Program-made: the position numbers and the translations under genes
Notes under the pieces: model-generated
What the model was told of the DNA's origin: nothing
Seen by the model: the letters and a program-made list of their open reading frames with translations, nothing else
The model's database searches: none
Shown here: positions 34,853 through 43,075 of the stretch, piece by piece
Layout of the letters: every line of letters begins with the position of its first letter
Position numbering within the stretch: the first letter of the stretch is position 1
NCBI GenBank assembly: GCA_027315165.1
Contig: DAHUYN010000008.1
Span: 27,534-91,533, forward strand
Origin: Thermoplasmata archaeon
GTDB taxonomy: Archaea; Thermoplasmatota; Thermoplasmata; Lutacidiplasmatales; UBA184
Direction: 5' to 3'
Length of the DNA: 64,000 nt

Positions 34853-36106
34853 GTGGAGCGGAACATTCGGCTGCTCGCGGGCTCGACCGCGATCCGCTCG
34901 CTCGGGGTCGCGCTCTACGCCCCGTTCCTGGCGCTGTTCCTGCGCAACGTCCTCGGCCTCGCCTACGACGAGATCGGCCTCCTCCTCTTCCTCACGGGGC
35001 TCATCGCGCTCCCCGCCGGGCTCGCCGGCGGCCTCCTCACCGACCGTGTCGGCCGCCGGCGCCTCATCCTCTGGGGCCTCGCCGGCGAGGCGGTCGCGAC
35101 GCTCGGGCTCGCCTACGCGTTCGCCCAGCGCTCGCTCCCGGAGGCGATCGCCGCGGCGACGGTCGGCGGGATCATCGCGACCGCCGCGGGCCCGGCGGGC
35201 GCGGCCTACCTGGCCGACCTCGTCACGGGCGCCGAGCGGACGCGCGGCTACACGGCGTTCCGGATCGGCTTTAACGCGGGCTACTCCGCCGGCGTCACGA
35301 TGGGGGGCCTGCTCGTCTCCTCGGTGGGGTTCGCCGGCTCGGTGGGCCTCGCCGCCCTCCTCATCGGCGGGGCGGCCGTGCTGCTCGGCCTCCTTCTGGA
35401 CCCGACGCCCTACGACCGGGCGCTCGAGGGGTCCCCCGGGCGTCGGCCGACCGGCCCCGGTCCTTTGGCGTCGGGCCCGCCCGGCCGCTCGACGACGGAG
35501 AGCCTCCGCCTCCTCGTGCGCGACCGCGCCGGGCTCGAGGTGATGGTCGCGATCGTCCTCGCGTCGCTCACGCTCGGGCAGTGGTCGGTGACGTTGCCGC
35601 TCTACGCGCACAACGTGCTCGGCGTCTCCTACACGGTCCTCGGCCTCGGGCTCGCCCTGAACGGGCTCCTCGTCGTCTTCGGCCAGGCGCCGATGACGGG
35701 GCGCGCGGTCGGACAGCGGCACACGACCCTCGCCGTCGGAGGGATCCTCCTCTACGTCGTCGCCTTCCTCGGCCTCGGCGTCGCCGCCCGGTTCTCGTGG
35801 TACCCCGAGGAGGTCTTCTTCGTCGCGATCGCGGTGCTGACGCTCGGCGAGAACCTCGAGGCGATCCCGCAGATGACGCTCCCCTCGAACCTCGCCCCAC
35901 CGGGCGAGGTCGGCGCCTACAACGGGGCGTTCGGTGTCGCGGGCGGGATCGGGTACCTCTCGGCGATCCTCCTCGGGGGCTTCGTGCTCCAGCTCGCCCC
36001 CGACCCGCTCGTGGTCTGGGTCCTCCTGGTCCTCCCCGCGGTGCCGGCCGCGATCCTGTTCCGGCACGTCGCGAGCCGGCTGCCCGACGCCGCCAACCGC
36101 GCCTGA
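34853..36106 (+). CDS. MFS transporter, 12-helix DHA1 type
   Basis: 417 residues. IRSLGVALYAPFLALFLRNV helix 1, motif A GLLTDRVGRRRLIL, and a central cytoplasmic loop of about 35 Pro/Gly-rich residues between the two six-helix halves. The second half contains YAHNVLGVSYTVLGLGLALN and the end is FRHVASRLPD. Probably a multidrug or metabolite exporter; substrate not inferable. GTG start; 59 bp after the DsbA-like gene. Confidence 0.82.
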   Translation: MERNIRLLAGSTAIRSLGVALYAPFLALFLRNVLGLAYDEIGLLLFLTGLIALPAGLAGGLLTDRVGRRRLILWGLAGEAVATLGLAYAFAQRSLPEAIAAATVGGIIATAAGPAGAAYLADLVTGAERTRGYTAFRIGFNAGYSAGVTMGGLLVSSVGFAGSVGLAALLIGGAAVLLGLLLDPTPYDRALEGSPGRRPTGPGPLASGPPGRSTTESLRLLVRDRAGLEVMVAIVLASLTLGQWSVTLPLYAHNVLGVSYTVLGLGLALNGLLVVFGQAPMTGRAVGQRHTTLAVGGILLYVVAFLGLGVAARFSWYPEEVFFVAIAVLTLGENLEAIPQMTLPSNLAPPGEVGAYNGAFGVAGGIGYLSAILLGGFVLQLAPDPLVVWVLLVLPAVPAAILFRHVASRLPDAANRA

Positions 36107-36144
36107 GCGGCCGTCCTCTTGTAGCCGGCCTTCGTGCCGGCTCC

Positions 36145-37014
36145 GTGCGCGACGGCCCCTCGAGGCGCTCTCGCCCCGTCGAGGTCGAGGCGGGGGAGCT
36201 GTTCGTCGAGGAGGCCGGCGACGGTCCCGCCGTGGTCCTCTCGCACGGTGGCCTCACCGACCGGCATCTGTGGGACGAGCTGTTCGCCTCGCTCGCTCGC
36301 GACCACCACGCCGTGCGCTACGACCTTCGAGGCCACGGCGCCTCGACGACGGGCGCCGTCGCCTACCGGCCGTACGAGGACCTCGCCGCGGTCCTCGACG
36401 CGTTGGGCCTCGCGCGCGCGGACCTCCTCGGGCACGCCCAAGGCGCCGGGGCGTCGCTCGACCTCGCGCTCACCGCGCCCGAGCGGGCCAATCGCCTCGT
36501 GCTCGTGGCGCCCGTGCTGGACGGGGCCGGGCCGACGGAGCCGGACGAGAGGGCCCGGCTCGAGGCGCTCGGCCGGCGCGTCGCCTCGGCCTACGAGCGG
36601 GGGGAGTTCGCGAGAGCCTCGGTGGAGCTCCACCAGGTCTGGTCGGTCGGCGACGGCCGGAGCGGGGCGGCGCTCCCCGCGGGTGCCTACGAGAGGCTCC
36701 TCGCGATGACCGAGGCCGACCTCGAACGACCTCTCGGGGAGTCGGGGGCCCGGGCCGTCGGACCCGTCCCGCCGTCCGTCGGCCGGCTCCGGGAGCTCGC
36801 GGCGCCGACGCTCGTCGTCGTCGGGGAGCGGGACCTCGGGTTCGTGCGCGCGACCGCCGAGCGGATCTCGAGAGAGGCGCGAACGGCCCGCCGGGTCGTC
36901 CTCGACGGGGCGGCGCACCACCTGCCCCTCGAGCGGCCGGAGGAGCTCGAGCGGCTCGTCCGGACGTTCCTCGACGCCCCCGGACGGGACGAGGGCGCCG
37001 CTACAGGTCCTTGA
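36145..37014 (+). CDS. Alpha/beta-hydrolase fold protein with Ser-to-Ala at the nucleophile
   Basis: 289 residues, complete fold: oxyanion strand VVLSHGGLTDRHLWDEL, YDLRGHGAST, nucleophile elbow LLGHAQGAGASLDLAL, acid in VVVGERDLGF and base His in GAAHHLPLERPEEL. At the elbow the usual G-x-S-x-G reads G-H-A-Q-G, so the catalytic serine is missing while Asp and His remain. It may be a non-hydrolytic member such as a binding protein or cofactor-free lyase/oxygenase. GTG 36145 is the last in-frame start before the domain. The end overlaps the convergent zinc-ribbon gene by 14 bp. Confidence 0.8.
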   Translation: MRDGPSRRSRPVEVEAGELFVEEAGDGPAVVLSHGGLTDRHLWDELFASLARDHHAVRYDLRGHGASTTGAVAYRPYEDLAAVLDALGLARADLLGHAQGAGASLDLALTAPERANRLVLVAPVLDGAGPTEPDERARLEALGRRVASAYERGEFARASVELHQVWSVGDGRSGAALPAGAYERLLAMTEADLERPLGESGARAVGPVPPSVGRLRELAAPTLVVVGERDLGFVRATAERISREARTARRVVLDGAAHHLPLERPEELERLVRTFLDAPGRDEGAATGP

Positions 37015-37324
37015 GCAGCCGCTCGATGTCCTGGCCGACGGACTCGAGCTCCTTGGCGACCTTGTGGACCGCCTTCTTCGCGGTCGTCGACGGGTCCTTG
37101 GCCGCCTCGGAGGCGCGCTCGGCGAGACGCTTGGAGAGCCGGGCCGAGGCGGCGGCGAGGTCCTTGGCCGCCTTCTCGGTGTCGCGGAGGAGGTCGTCGA
37201 CGGGGGAGCCGGCCGTGGCCCGGCCCGCGGAGGGCGGAGGGGGCGGCGGCACGAGCGGCGCGTGGCACGCCGAGCAGGTCGCGTTCGTCGGGGGGTTCTC
37301 CGATCCACAGGAGGGGCAGTGCAT
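37001..37324 (-). CDS. Zinc-ribbon protein with amphipathic helix
   Basis: 107 residues. Zinc ribbon with Cys 3, 6, 17 and 20 (MHCPSCG...CSACHAP), a poly-Pro linker (residues 25-31) and a long charged amphipathic helix (TEKAAKDLAAASARLSKRLA onwards) reminiscent of apolipoprotein or late-embryogenesis repeats. No enzyme motif. Such proteins usually mediate protein or membrane-surface contacts. Function unknown. Confidence 0.75.
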   Translation of the reverse strand: MHCPSCGSENPPTNATCSACHAPLVPPPPPPSAGRATAGSPVDDLLRDTEKAAKDLAAASARLSKRLAERASEAAKDPSTTAKKAVHKVAKELESVGQDIERLLKDL

Positions 37325-37437
37325 CGTCGCCTCGCGGCCTTCGGGGCCGTGTGTACGAAGCCCGGCGCCGCAGATAGCCCTGCCGACCGGGACAACCGTT
37401 AGTACCGGCCCGGGCTCCGGCGCTCTCGAGGACGACG

Positions 37438-37899
37438 ATGTCGCGGCTCGACTACCAGGCGGTGGCGCCCGAGGCGACCAAGGGGCTCGTCGAGATCGCG
37501 CGGTGGGTCCGGGCCGGCTCGCTCGCGCCCGGGCTCGTCGAGCTCGCCAAGCTCCGCGCCTCGCAGATGAACGGCTGTGCCTACTGCCTCGACGTCCACG
37601 CGACCCGCGCCCGGCGCTTCGGCGTGACGCAGGCCCAGCTCGACACGGTCGCCGGCTGGCCCGAGTCGACGGTCTTCTCCGAGACGGAGCGCGCCGCGCT
37701 CGCCTGGACCGAGGCGCTCACGCGGCTCGACGAGGGCCACGTCCCCGACGACGTCTGGGCGCTCGTCCGGGCCCGCTTTTCGGAGCGGGAGATCGTCGAG
37801 CTCAGCCTCGCGGTCGTCGAGATCAACGCCTGGAACCGTCTCCAGGTGGCGTTCCGGCGGCCCCCCGAGTTCGAGCGGTCGGCGCCGGGAGCCCGGTAG
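37438..37899 (+). CDS. AhpD-like carboxymuconolactone decarboxylase family protein
   Basis: 153 residues. The active-site motif MNGCAYCLDVHATRARRFG (C-x2-C-x3-H) defines the AhpD peroxidase branch rather than the Cys-free decarboxylases. LAWTEALTRL and EIVELSLAVVEINAWNRL complete the helical fold. Likely a thiol-dependent alkyl hydroperoxidase or its reductant. Box gttagtac at 37399-37406 is about 35 bp upstream of ATG 37438. The blue copper protein gene follows in the same direction. Confidence 0.88.
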   Translation: MSRLDYQAVAPEATKGLVEIARWVRAGSLAPGLVELAKLRASQMNGCAYCLDVHATRARRFGVTQAQLDTVAGWPESTVFSETERAALAWTEALTRLDEGHVPDDVWALVRARFSEREIVELSLAVVEINAWNRLQVAFRRPPEFERSAPGAR

Positions 37900-38007
37900 G
37901 GCCGGGTCCGGGCCCCCGTGGGCGGACCCCGACGCCGCCCGGGCCCGTCCCGGGGGTGGGAATCAGGGAAGCCGCCTAGTAGGGGCGGCCCGTGGGTCTC
38001 GACCGCG

Positions 38008-38649
38008 ATGGTGCACCGGCTCGCCCCCCGAACCGCCCGACGCCCCGCCGTCCGAGCGCTCTTCGCCGCCTTGGTCGCCCTCGCGGTCGCGGCGGGCGGG
38101 GCCGGCCCCGCGCTCGCGGTGAGCGCGCCCCGCGCCGCGGCCGCGGGGACGACGTTCCTCAACCTCTCGGCGACGAACCTGCTCAGCTTCGTCCCGGCGA
38201 CGTTGACGGTGACCGCGAACGCCCCGGTCGTCCTGCGGATCACGCAGGCCGCCGACTTCGAGCACACGTTCACGCTCTCCTCTGTCGCGAACGTAACGCT
38301 CCCCGACACCGACACGGCGGCGCAGGTCTACGCGTTCTTCACGGCCCACCCGCCCTTGGTGAACCTCAGCCTCGGCTCGGTCGCGGGGGCCGTTCTCTAC
38401 GCGAACTTCACCGCCCCGCCGACGGGCAGCTACGAGTTCCTCTGCGAGGCCCCCGGCCACTTCCAGGCCGGCATGCACGGGGAGCTCGTCTCCGGGAGCG
38501 GGACCACCTCCCACGCGAGCTCGCTCACGGCGAATGAGGAGCTCGTCGTCACGCTCGTCGTCGTCGTCGCGATCGTCGCCGTCGTCGCGCTCTTCCTGAG
38601 AGCCCGCCGGCGGGGCTCGACGGCGGGGCCCCCGCCGCCGGCCGCCTAA
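38008..38649 (+). CDS. Membrane-anchored blue copper (cupredoxin) protein
   Basis: 213 residues. Signal peptide (ALFAALVALAVAAGGAGPALA), a cupredoxin domain at 45-160 and a C-terminal helix (LVVTLVVVVAIVAVVALFL) with a basic stop. All type 1 copper ligands are visible: His in FEHTFTLSS, then Cys, His and Met in FLCEAPGHFQAGMHGEL. It should be an extracytoplasmic single-electron carrier, like sulfocyanin or halocyanin, tethered to the membrane; partners are not encoded nearby. An A/T box (cctagtag, 37975-37982) lies about 27 bp upstream of the ATG. Confidence 0.88.
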   Translation: MVHRLAPRTARRPAVRALFAALVALAVAAGGAGPALAVSAPRAAAAGTTFLNLSATNLLSFVPATLTVTANAPVVLRITQAADFEHTFTLSSVANVTLPDTDTAAQVYAFFTAHPPLVNLSLGSVAGAVLYANFTAPPTGSYEFLCEAPGHFQAGMHGELVSGSGTTSHASSLTANEELVVTLVVVVAIVAVVALFLRARRRGSTAGPPPPAA

Positions 38650-40208
38650 GGGGTCGGCGCCGCGCCCGGCTCGGCCGCCGGGCTCGGCTCCCCCGAGGAC
38701 GTCACCGCGCGGGCGGGGCTCCGCAGGGCGGCCGAGAGCGCGAGGCAGGCGAGCCCCAACAGGGCGATCAGGCCGAAGATCCCCGCGAACGCCTCCGACG
38801 ACGGACCGACGACGCGCAGGTTCTCGACCGGGCTCACGGCGAAGATCACGGTCGTCGTGAGGCTGGCGAGGAGCGTGCCGGCGAGGACGGGCCCGATCGC
38901 GGTGCCGAGGTTGCGGAACGTCTGGTTCATCCCCGTCTGGACGCCCGTCTCACCGGGCCGCGAGGAGACGACGACGAGGTTCGTCATCGCGATGTAGATC
39001 GTGATGACGCCCGTGAGGACCGGGATCGGGCCGACGATCAGGTCGAGGACGGTCGTGTTGAAGAGGGCGAGGAAGGCGCCGCCGACGGCGAGGAGGACGC
39101 CGCCCAGGAGCATCGCCGGCTTCGGGCCGCGTCGGGCGATGAGGCGGCCGGTGAGCGGCGCGGCGGCCATGTTCACGAGCGTCGTCGGGATGCTGTAGAG
39201 GCCGAAGTCGAGCGCGGTCTTCCCGAGCCCGAACGGCGTCGGGCTCTCCGCCCGCGCGACGACGCCCACGAACAGCAGGAACATCGCGATCCCGGCCGCG
39301 AACCCGGCGACGTTCACGAGCAGCACGTTGCGCTCCCGGAGCTTCGCGAAGGCGACGATCGGGAGCGCCGTGGCCCGCTCGATGAGGACGAAGGCGACGA
39401 GGCTGAGGAGCGCGCCGACGAACAGCTCGGGCGTGCCGAACGGGACGCCCGCGAAGCTCCCGCCATGCCAGTCTCCCCAGCCCCAGGTCGGCCCCTCGGT
39501 GAGGCCGACCAAGAACAGCGTCAGCGCGAGGGCGAGCGACGCGGCCCCCGGCACGTCGACGGGCTCGGAGCGCCGGACCCTCGACTCCTCGAGGATCGTC
39601 ACCGTGAGGACGAGGAGCGCGAACGCGACGGGGATCACCGTGTGGTAGGTGAACTGCCAGCCGAACGTCTGCGTGAGGTAGGCGCCCCCGAGGAGACCGA
39701 TGGAGGCGCCGGCGGAGAACATCGCGGAGACGATCCCCTGCGCCGGGGCGATCCGGTCCTTGGGGAACTCCTCGCCGATCAGCGCGAAGGCGAGCGGGAA
39801 CATCGCCATGCCGGTCCCCTGCACGGCCCGGATCCCGATCAGGAGGTAGAGCTCGTTCCCCCGGCTCATCCCGAGGAGGTCGCCGAGGTTCGGCGAGAAC
39901 CCGGCGAGCGAGACCGCCACGAAGTAGACCGAGAGGATCGCGACGAGGACGCGCTTCTTCCCGTAGATGTCGCCGAGCTTCCCGGCGATGGGCGTGAAGG
40001 CGACCCCGACGAGCAGGTAGGCCGAGAGGATCCAGGTCACCGTCGAGAACGGCGCGTTGTCGAAGAACGTCCGGAACTGGCCGAGGCCGGGGACGATCAT
40101 CGTCTCGACGTACATCACCATCAGCGCCGCGGCGGAGAGGATGATGAGCACCGCCCTCTCGCGACCGGGGTCGAGCCGGTGGGCGTCGTCGACGGGACTC
40201 TCGAGCAT
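38646..40208 (-). CDS. MFS transporter, DHA2 family
   Basis: 520 residues, about 14 helices. Helix 1 AVLIILSAAALMVMYVETMI, motif A GKLGDIYGKKRVLVAIL, helix-5-type motif SAGASIGLLGGAYLTQTFGW. ATG 40208 is chosen at MLESPVDDAHR, preceded by gggagc; the open frame to 40349 is low-complexity Arg/Pro and overlaps the neighbour. Probably a multidrug exporter, the second of its class in the window. Its stop overlaps that of the convergent blue copper gene (ctaa). Confidence 0.85.
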   Translation of the reverse strand: MLESPVDDAHRLDPGRERAVLIILSAAALMVMYVETMIVPGLGQFRTFFDNAPFSTVTWILSAYLLVGVAFTPIAGKLGDIYGKKRVLVAILSVYFVAVSLAGFSPNLGDLLGMSRGNELYLLIGIRAVQGTGMAMFPLAFALIGEEFPKDRIAPAQGIVSAMFSAGASIGLLGGAYLTQTFGWQFTYHTVIPVAFALLVLTVTILEESRVRRSEPVDVPGAASLALALTLFLVGLTEGPTWGWGDWHGGSFAGVPFGTPELFVGALLSLVAFVLIERATALPIVAFAKLRERNVLLVNVAGFAAGIAMFLLFVGVVARAESPTPFGLGKTALDFGLYSIPTTLVNMAAAPLTGRLIARRGPKPAMLLGGVLLAVGGAFLALFNTTVLDLIVGPIPVLTGVITIYIAMTNLVVVSSRPGETGVQTGMNQTFRNLGTAIGPVLAGTLLASLTTTVIFAVSPVENLRVVGPSSEAFAGIFGLIALLGLACLALSAALRSPARAVTSSGEPSPAAEPGAAPTP

Positions 40209-40275
40209 GCGCTCCCACGCCGCCGGCGTCGCCCGAGCGAGGCGTCGCCGCCCCTCGCGGTAGGTCGGGGGCTTA

Positions 40276-41058
40276 TCAGCGCTTCGCGCGCGCCCGGCCG
40301 ATCCTGCGGGCCGCGGCGACCGGAGCGGCGTCCGTCGGTCGGACCCCAAGGTAGAGACCCCGGTCCTCGTACGGCCTCCCCACGAGGACCCGCGCGCGGA
40401 ACCCGGCGCGCGCGAAGGAGCCGAGGAGCTCTTCCCGCGGGACGAGCGCGTTCACGTGCCGCTCGGCGACGTGCCGGATCCGCCCGCCCTCCTCCGCGAC
40501 GAGGTAGTGCATCTCGAGGTAGCTCCGGTCGCGCCGGCGCGTCGTGAGCGACAGCCTCGCGACCTTCACGTCCGGCCCGTCGTAGGTGAGGAGGTGGGGA
40601 TGCGTGCCGCGGAACCGCTCGGGGAGGATCCACCCCTCGACAAGGAGCAGGCCGCCCGGCACGAGATGGTCGTAGAACCTCCGGAGCGCCCGGTCGCGGT
40701 CCCGCCGGGTGAGCAGGTAGCCGATCGCGCTGAAGAGGCAGACGATGACGTCGAACCGCTCGCCGAGGTCGAGCGAGCGCATGTCCGCCCGCCAGAGGGG
40801 AACGCGGGGGCCGAGGCGGCGGCGCGCGACGCGAAGCATCGCGGCGCTCGCGTCGACGCCACTCACCTCGAAGTAGCGTCGGAACGCCTCGAGATGCCGC
40901 CCCGTGCCGCAGCCGACGTCGAGGAGGCGACGGGCCCCGGCGGGGCCGTAGCGCCGGATGTGCGGGAGGAGTACGTCGACGTCCCGGGCGTAGTCCTTGA
41001 ACGAGTAGATCCGGTCGTAGTACTCCGCGAGCGTCCCGTAGAGAGCCACGCCGGTCAC
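40276..41058 (-). CDS. Class I SAM-dependent methyltransferase
   Basis: 260 residues. LAEYYDRIYSFKDYARDVDV opening, motif I LLDVGCGTGRHLEAFRRYF, GVDASAAMLRVARRRLG, RADMRSLDLGERFDVIVCLFS and the family-typical HVNALVPREELLGSFARAGF. This order is shared by the YjhP/Mx8-like group that includes daunosamine-type N-methyltransferases; the substrate is unknown. Start GTG 41058 lies about 23 bp from a ggctatcc box; GTG 41049 is the alternative. Confidence 0.83.
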   Translation of the reverse strand: MTGVALYGTLAEYYDRIYSFKDYARDVDVLLPHIRRYGPAGARRLLDVGCGTGRHLEAFRRYFEVSGVDASAAMLRVARRRLGPRVPLWRADMRSLDLGERFDVIVCLFSAIGYLLTRRDRDRALRRFYDHLVPGGLLLVEGWILPERFRGTHPHLLTYDGPDVKVARLSLTTRRRDRSYLEMHYLVAEEGGRIRHVAERHVNALVPREELLGSFARAGFRARVLVGRPYEDRGLYLGVRPTDAAPVAAARRIGRARAKR

Positions 41059-41129
41059 AAACGGGCAGCGCGAAGCTCGGGATAGCCCTGACCGCACACC
41101 CTCGCGGGAGAGGCCCTGAAACCCTTTCC

Positions 41130-42089
41130 GTGCCGTTGCGTCCGGCCCTCGTGGCCGGCGCACCGAGGTTCGCGCGCGCCGACGGCCTCACGCTCGTCGC
41201 GCTCGGCGGGCTCTGGGGCTCGGCGTTCGTCGCGATCCGGGCCGGTCTGCTCGCGGGAGCCCCTCCGTTCCTCTACGCCGACCTTCGGTTCGTGCTCGCC
41301 GCACTGGCCTCGCTCGCGCTCGCCGTCGGGCTCCGTGTCCCGCGTCCCTCCCGCCAGCTCCTCCTGCGGGCGGCGCTCCTGGGCGGCCTCTCGCTCGTCG
41401 GAGGCTACTCGATCCTCGTCTACTGGGGCGAGACCACGACGGGCGGCGGGCTCTCGGCGATCCTCGTCGCGACGGTCCCCCTCTGGAGCGGGGTGGTCGG
41501 GCACCGGGCGCTCCCGGGGGAGCGGTTCGGAGGGCTCGGCTGGCTGGGCATCCTCGTCGGGTTCGTCGGCGTCGTCCTCCTCCTCCTGCCCGGGCTCTCG
41601 CCCGGGGCGTTCGGCGCGACGCTCGGGGCCGTCGCGATCGTCGGCGCCGCGCTGCTGTTCTCCGGCGGGTCGGTGCTCCTCCGACGCCTCGGGGGCGGAC
41701 CCGAGGGCCTGTGGAGCCTCTCCGCCCAGTTCGCCGCCGCGGCCCTCGTCATCCTCCCCTTCACGCTCGCCTCCGAGCCGCTCGCCCTTCCGGTGACGCC
41801 GCTCGTCCTCGGCACGCTCCTGTACCTGGCCCTCGGCTCCTCGGTGCTCGGCTTTCTTCTCTACTTCCGGCTCCACCACCGGGTCGGGCCGGCCCGGGCG
41901 AGCTTCGTCACCTATGTGAGCCCGGTCGCGGGGCTCCTCCTCGGCGCCCTCCTGCTCGGCGAGCCGGTCTCGGTCCTCGAGATCGGCGGCTTCGCCCTCA
42001 TCGTCCTCGGGATCCTCCTGCTCCGCCGCGAGGGGCGGCGGCCCGTCGCGCCCTCGAGTCCCTCGCCGACCCCGTCACGCCCGTCGTAG
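41130..42089 (+). CDS. EamA-family (DMT) transporter
   Basis: 319 residues, ten helices in two homologous EamA halves: LTLVALGGLWGSAFVAIRAG (first half) and GAALLFSGGSVLLRRLGGGP opening the second, closing with YVSPVAGLLLGALLLGEPVS, the standard EamA end motif. Drug/metabolite exporter of the RhaT/YdcZ group; substrate undetermined. GTG start, divergent from the methyltransferase. Confidence 0.87.
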   Translation: MPLRPALVAGAPRFARADGLTLVALGGLWGSAFVAIRAGLLAGAPPFLYADLRFVLAALASLALAVGLRVPRPSRQLLLRAALLGGLSLVGGYSILVYWGETTTGGGLSAILVATVPLWSGVVGHRALPGERFGGLGWLGILVGFVGVVLLLLPGLSPGAFGATLGAVAIVGAALLFSGGSVLLRRLGGGPEGLWSLSAQFAAAALVILPFTLASEPLALPVTPLVLGTLLYLALGSSVLGFLLYFRLHHRVGPARASFVTYVSPVAGLLLGALLLGEPVSVLEIGGFALIVLGILLLRREGRRPVAPSSPSPTPSRPS

Positions 42090-42243
42090 CCCTCTCGGCC
42101 CCGGCCCTCGCCCTCGAGGACGGTACCGGGCCGGCCGGTCGGCCCTTTCGGAGCGGCGGCGTTGGGGGTGGGCGCGCGACCGCGCCGACGCCCCGTCGGG
42201 CCGGGCCGAGGCCGCTTTACCCTGTCGCGCCGTAGGTGGGGGG

Positions 42244-42483
42244 ATGGCGACCGTTCGACGCGAGGCGCTCGTGCCGAAGGGCGCCGTCTGCTTCGGCTGC
42301 AACCAGCCGTTCGAGGGGAACCCCGTGGGACTCCAGTTCGAGACCGACCTCCTCGACCCCGCCCATACGGCGGAGCTGCGGGGCCTCTACTTCCACCCGG
42401 GTCACCTCTACCACTACGCGAAGCGCCGCGGGTGGGCTCGACTGGTCGCCTACCTCGCCGAGCACGGACCCCGCGAGTACTGA
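42244..42483 (+). CDS. Small conserved-looking protein with CxxC
   Basis: 79 residues. Single C-x2-C knuckle (VCFGCNQPFEGNPVGLQFET) followed by YFHPGHLYHYAKRRGWARLV; Cys-Cys plus the His pair could bind one zinc. Compact, well-balanced composition with aromatic residues argues for a real protein. No family recognised. Box gctttaccc (42210-42218) lies about 27 bp from ATG 42244. Confidence 0.7.
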   Translation: MATVRREALVPKGAVCFGCNQPFEGNPVGLQFETDLLDPAHTAELRGLYFHPGHLYHYAKRRGWARLVAYLAEHGPREY

Positions 42484-42576
42484 GGCCGGTCGCCCTCGGG
42501 GCCGGACGGGCCGTCGGAGGGGGCGTTTCAGTCCCTCCGGGCCGGGCTTGATATCGGGCGAGCTCTCGCCCTCACC

Positions 42577-42975
42577 ATGCCCGCCCAGAAGAGCCCCAAG
42601 ACGTCCGAGCCCGCCCTCTCCGTCGCGAGCGTCGCCGTGATGGTCTCCGACCGGGAGCGCGCCCGCCGCTGGTACACCGAGAAGCTCGGCCTCGAGGTCC
42701 TCGCCGACAGGGAGCATTGGCTCACCGTCGGCCGACCGGACCACGGGGGACGGATCCACCTCTGCCTCGGCGCGGAGCTCGGGGACGGGTTCCCCCTCGA
42801 GCCGGGGAACACGGGGATCCTCCTGGTCGTCCCCGGGGACCTTCGAGAGACCTACGAGCGCCTCAAAGCGCGCGGGGTCACGTTCGGCCATCCCCCGGTC
42901 GAGCACCCCTGGGGCTGGGACGCCGAGGTCAAGGACCCCGACGGGAACCTCCTCCTGCTGATGTCGGAGGCCTGA
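42577..42975 (+). CDS. Glyoxalase/VOC superfamily protein
   Basis: 132 residues, one VOC domain: VAVMVSDRERARRWYTEKLG opening and HPWGWDAEVKDPDGNLLLLM closing with the conserved Glu metal ligand region. May isomerise or conjugate a small electrophile, or bind drugs; the family is too diverse to call. A gatatcg box at 42551-42557 about 23 bp ahead of the ATG fits a leaderless mRNA. Confidence 0.85.
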   Translation: MPAQKSPKTSEPALSVASVAVMVSDRERARRWYTEKLGLEVLADREHWLTVGRPDHGGRIHLCLGAELGDGFPLEPGNTGILLVVPGDLRETYERLKARGVTFGHPPVEHPWGWDAEVKDPDGNLLLLMSEA

Positions 42976-43075
42976 GGCGGCGACCCTCGGGCCGTAGCCT
43001 TCCCGGCTCCGGCCCGAGAATCCGGACGGAACGATTAAGACACGGACCCGGGTGGTCCGGCGAGCCTTGGGCCCC

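Noticed and set aside
36134..36709. Open frame starting at GTG 36134
   Set aside because: Frame differs from the alpha/beta-hydrolase; the translation is Arg/Ser/Pro-rich without motifs. GTG 36145 is in the correct frame.
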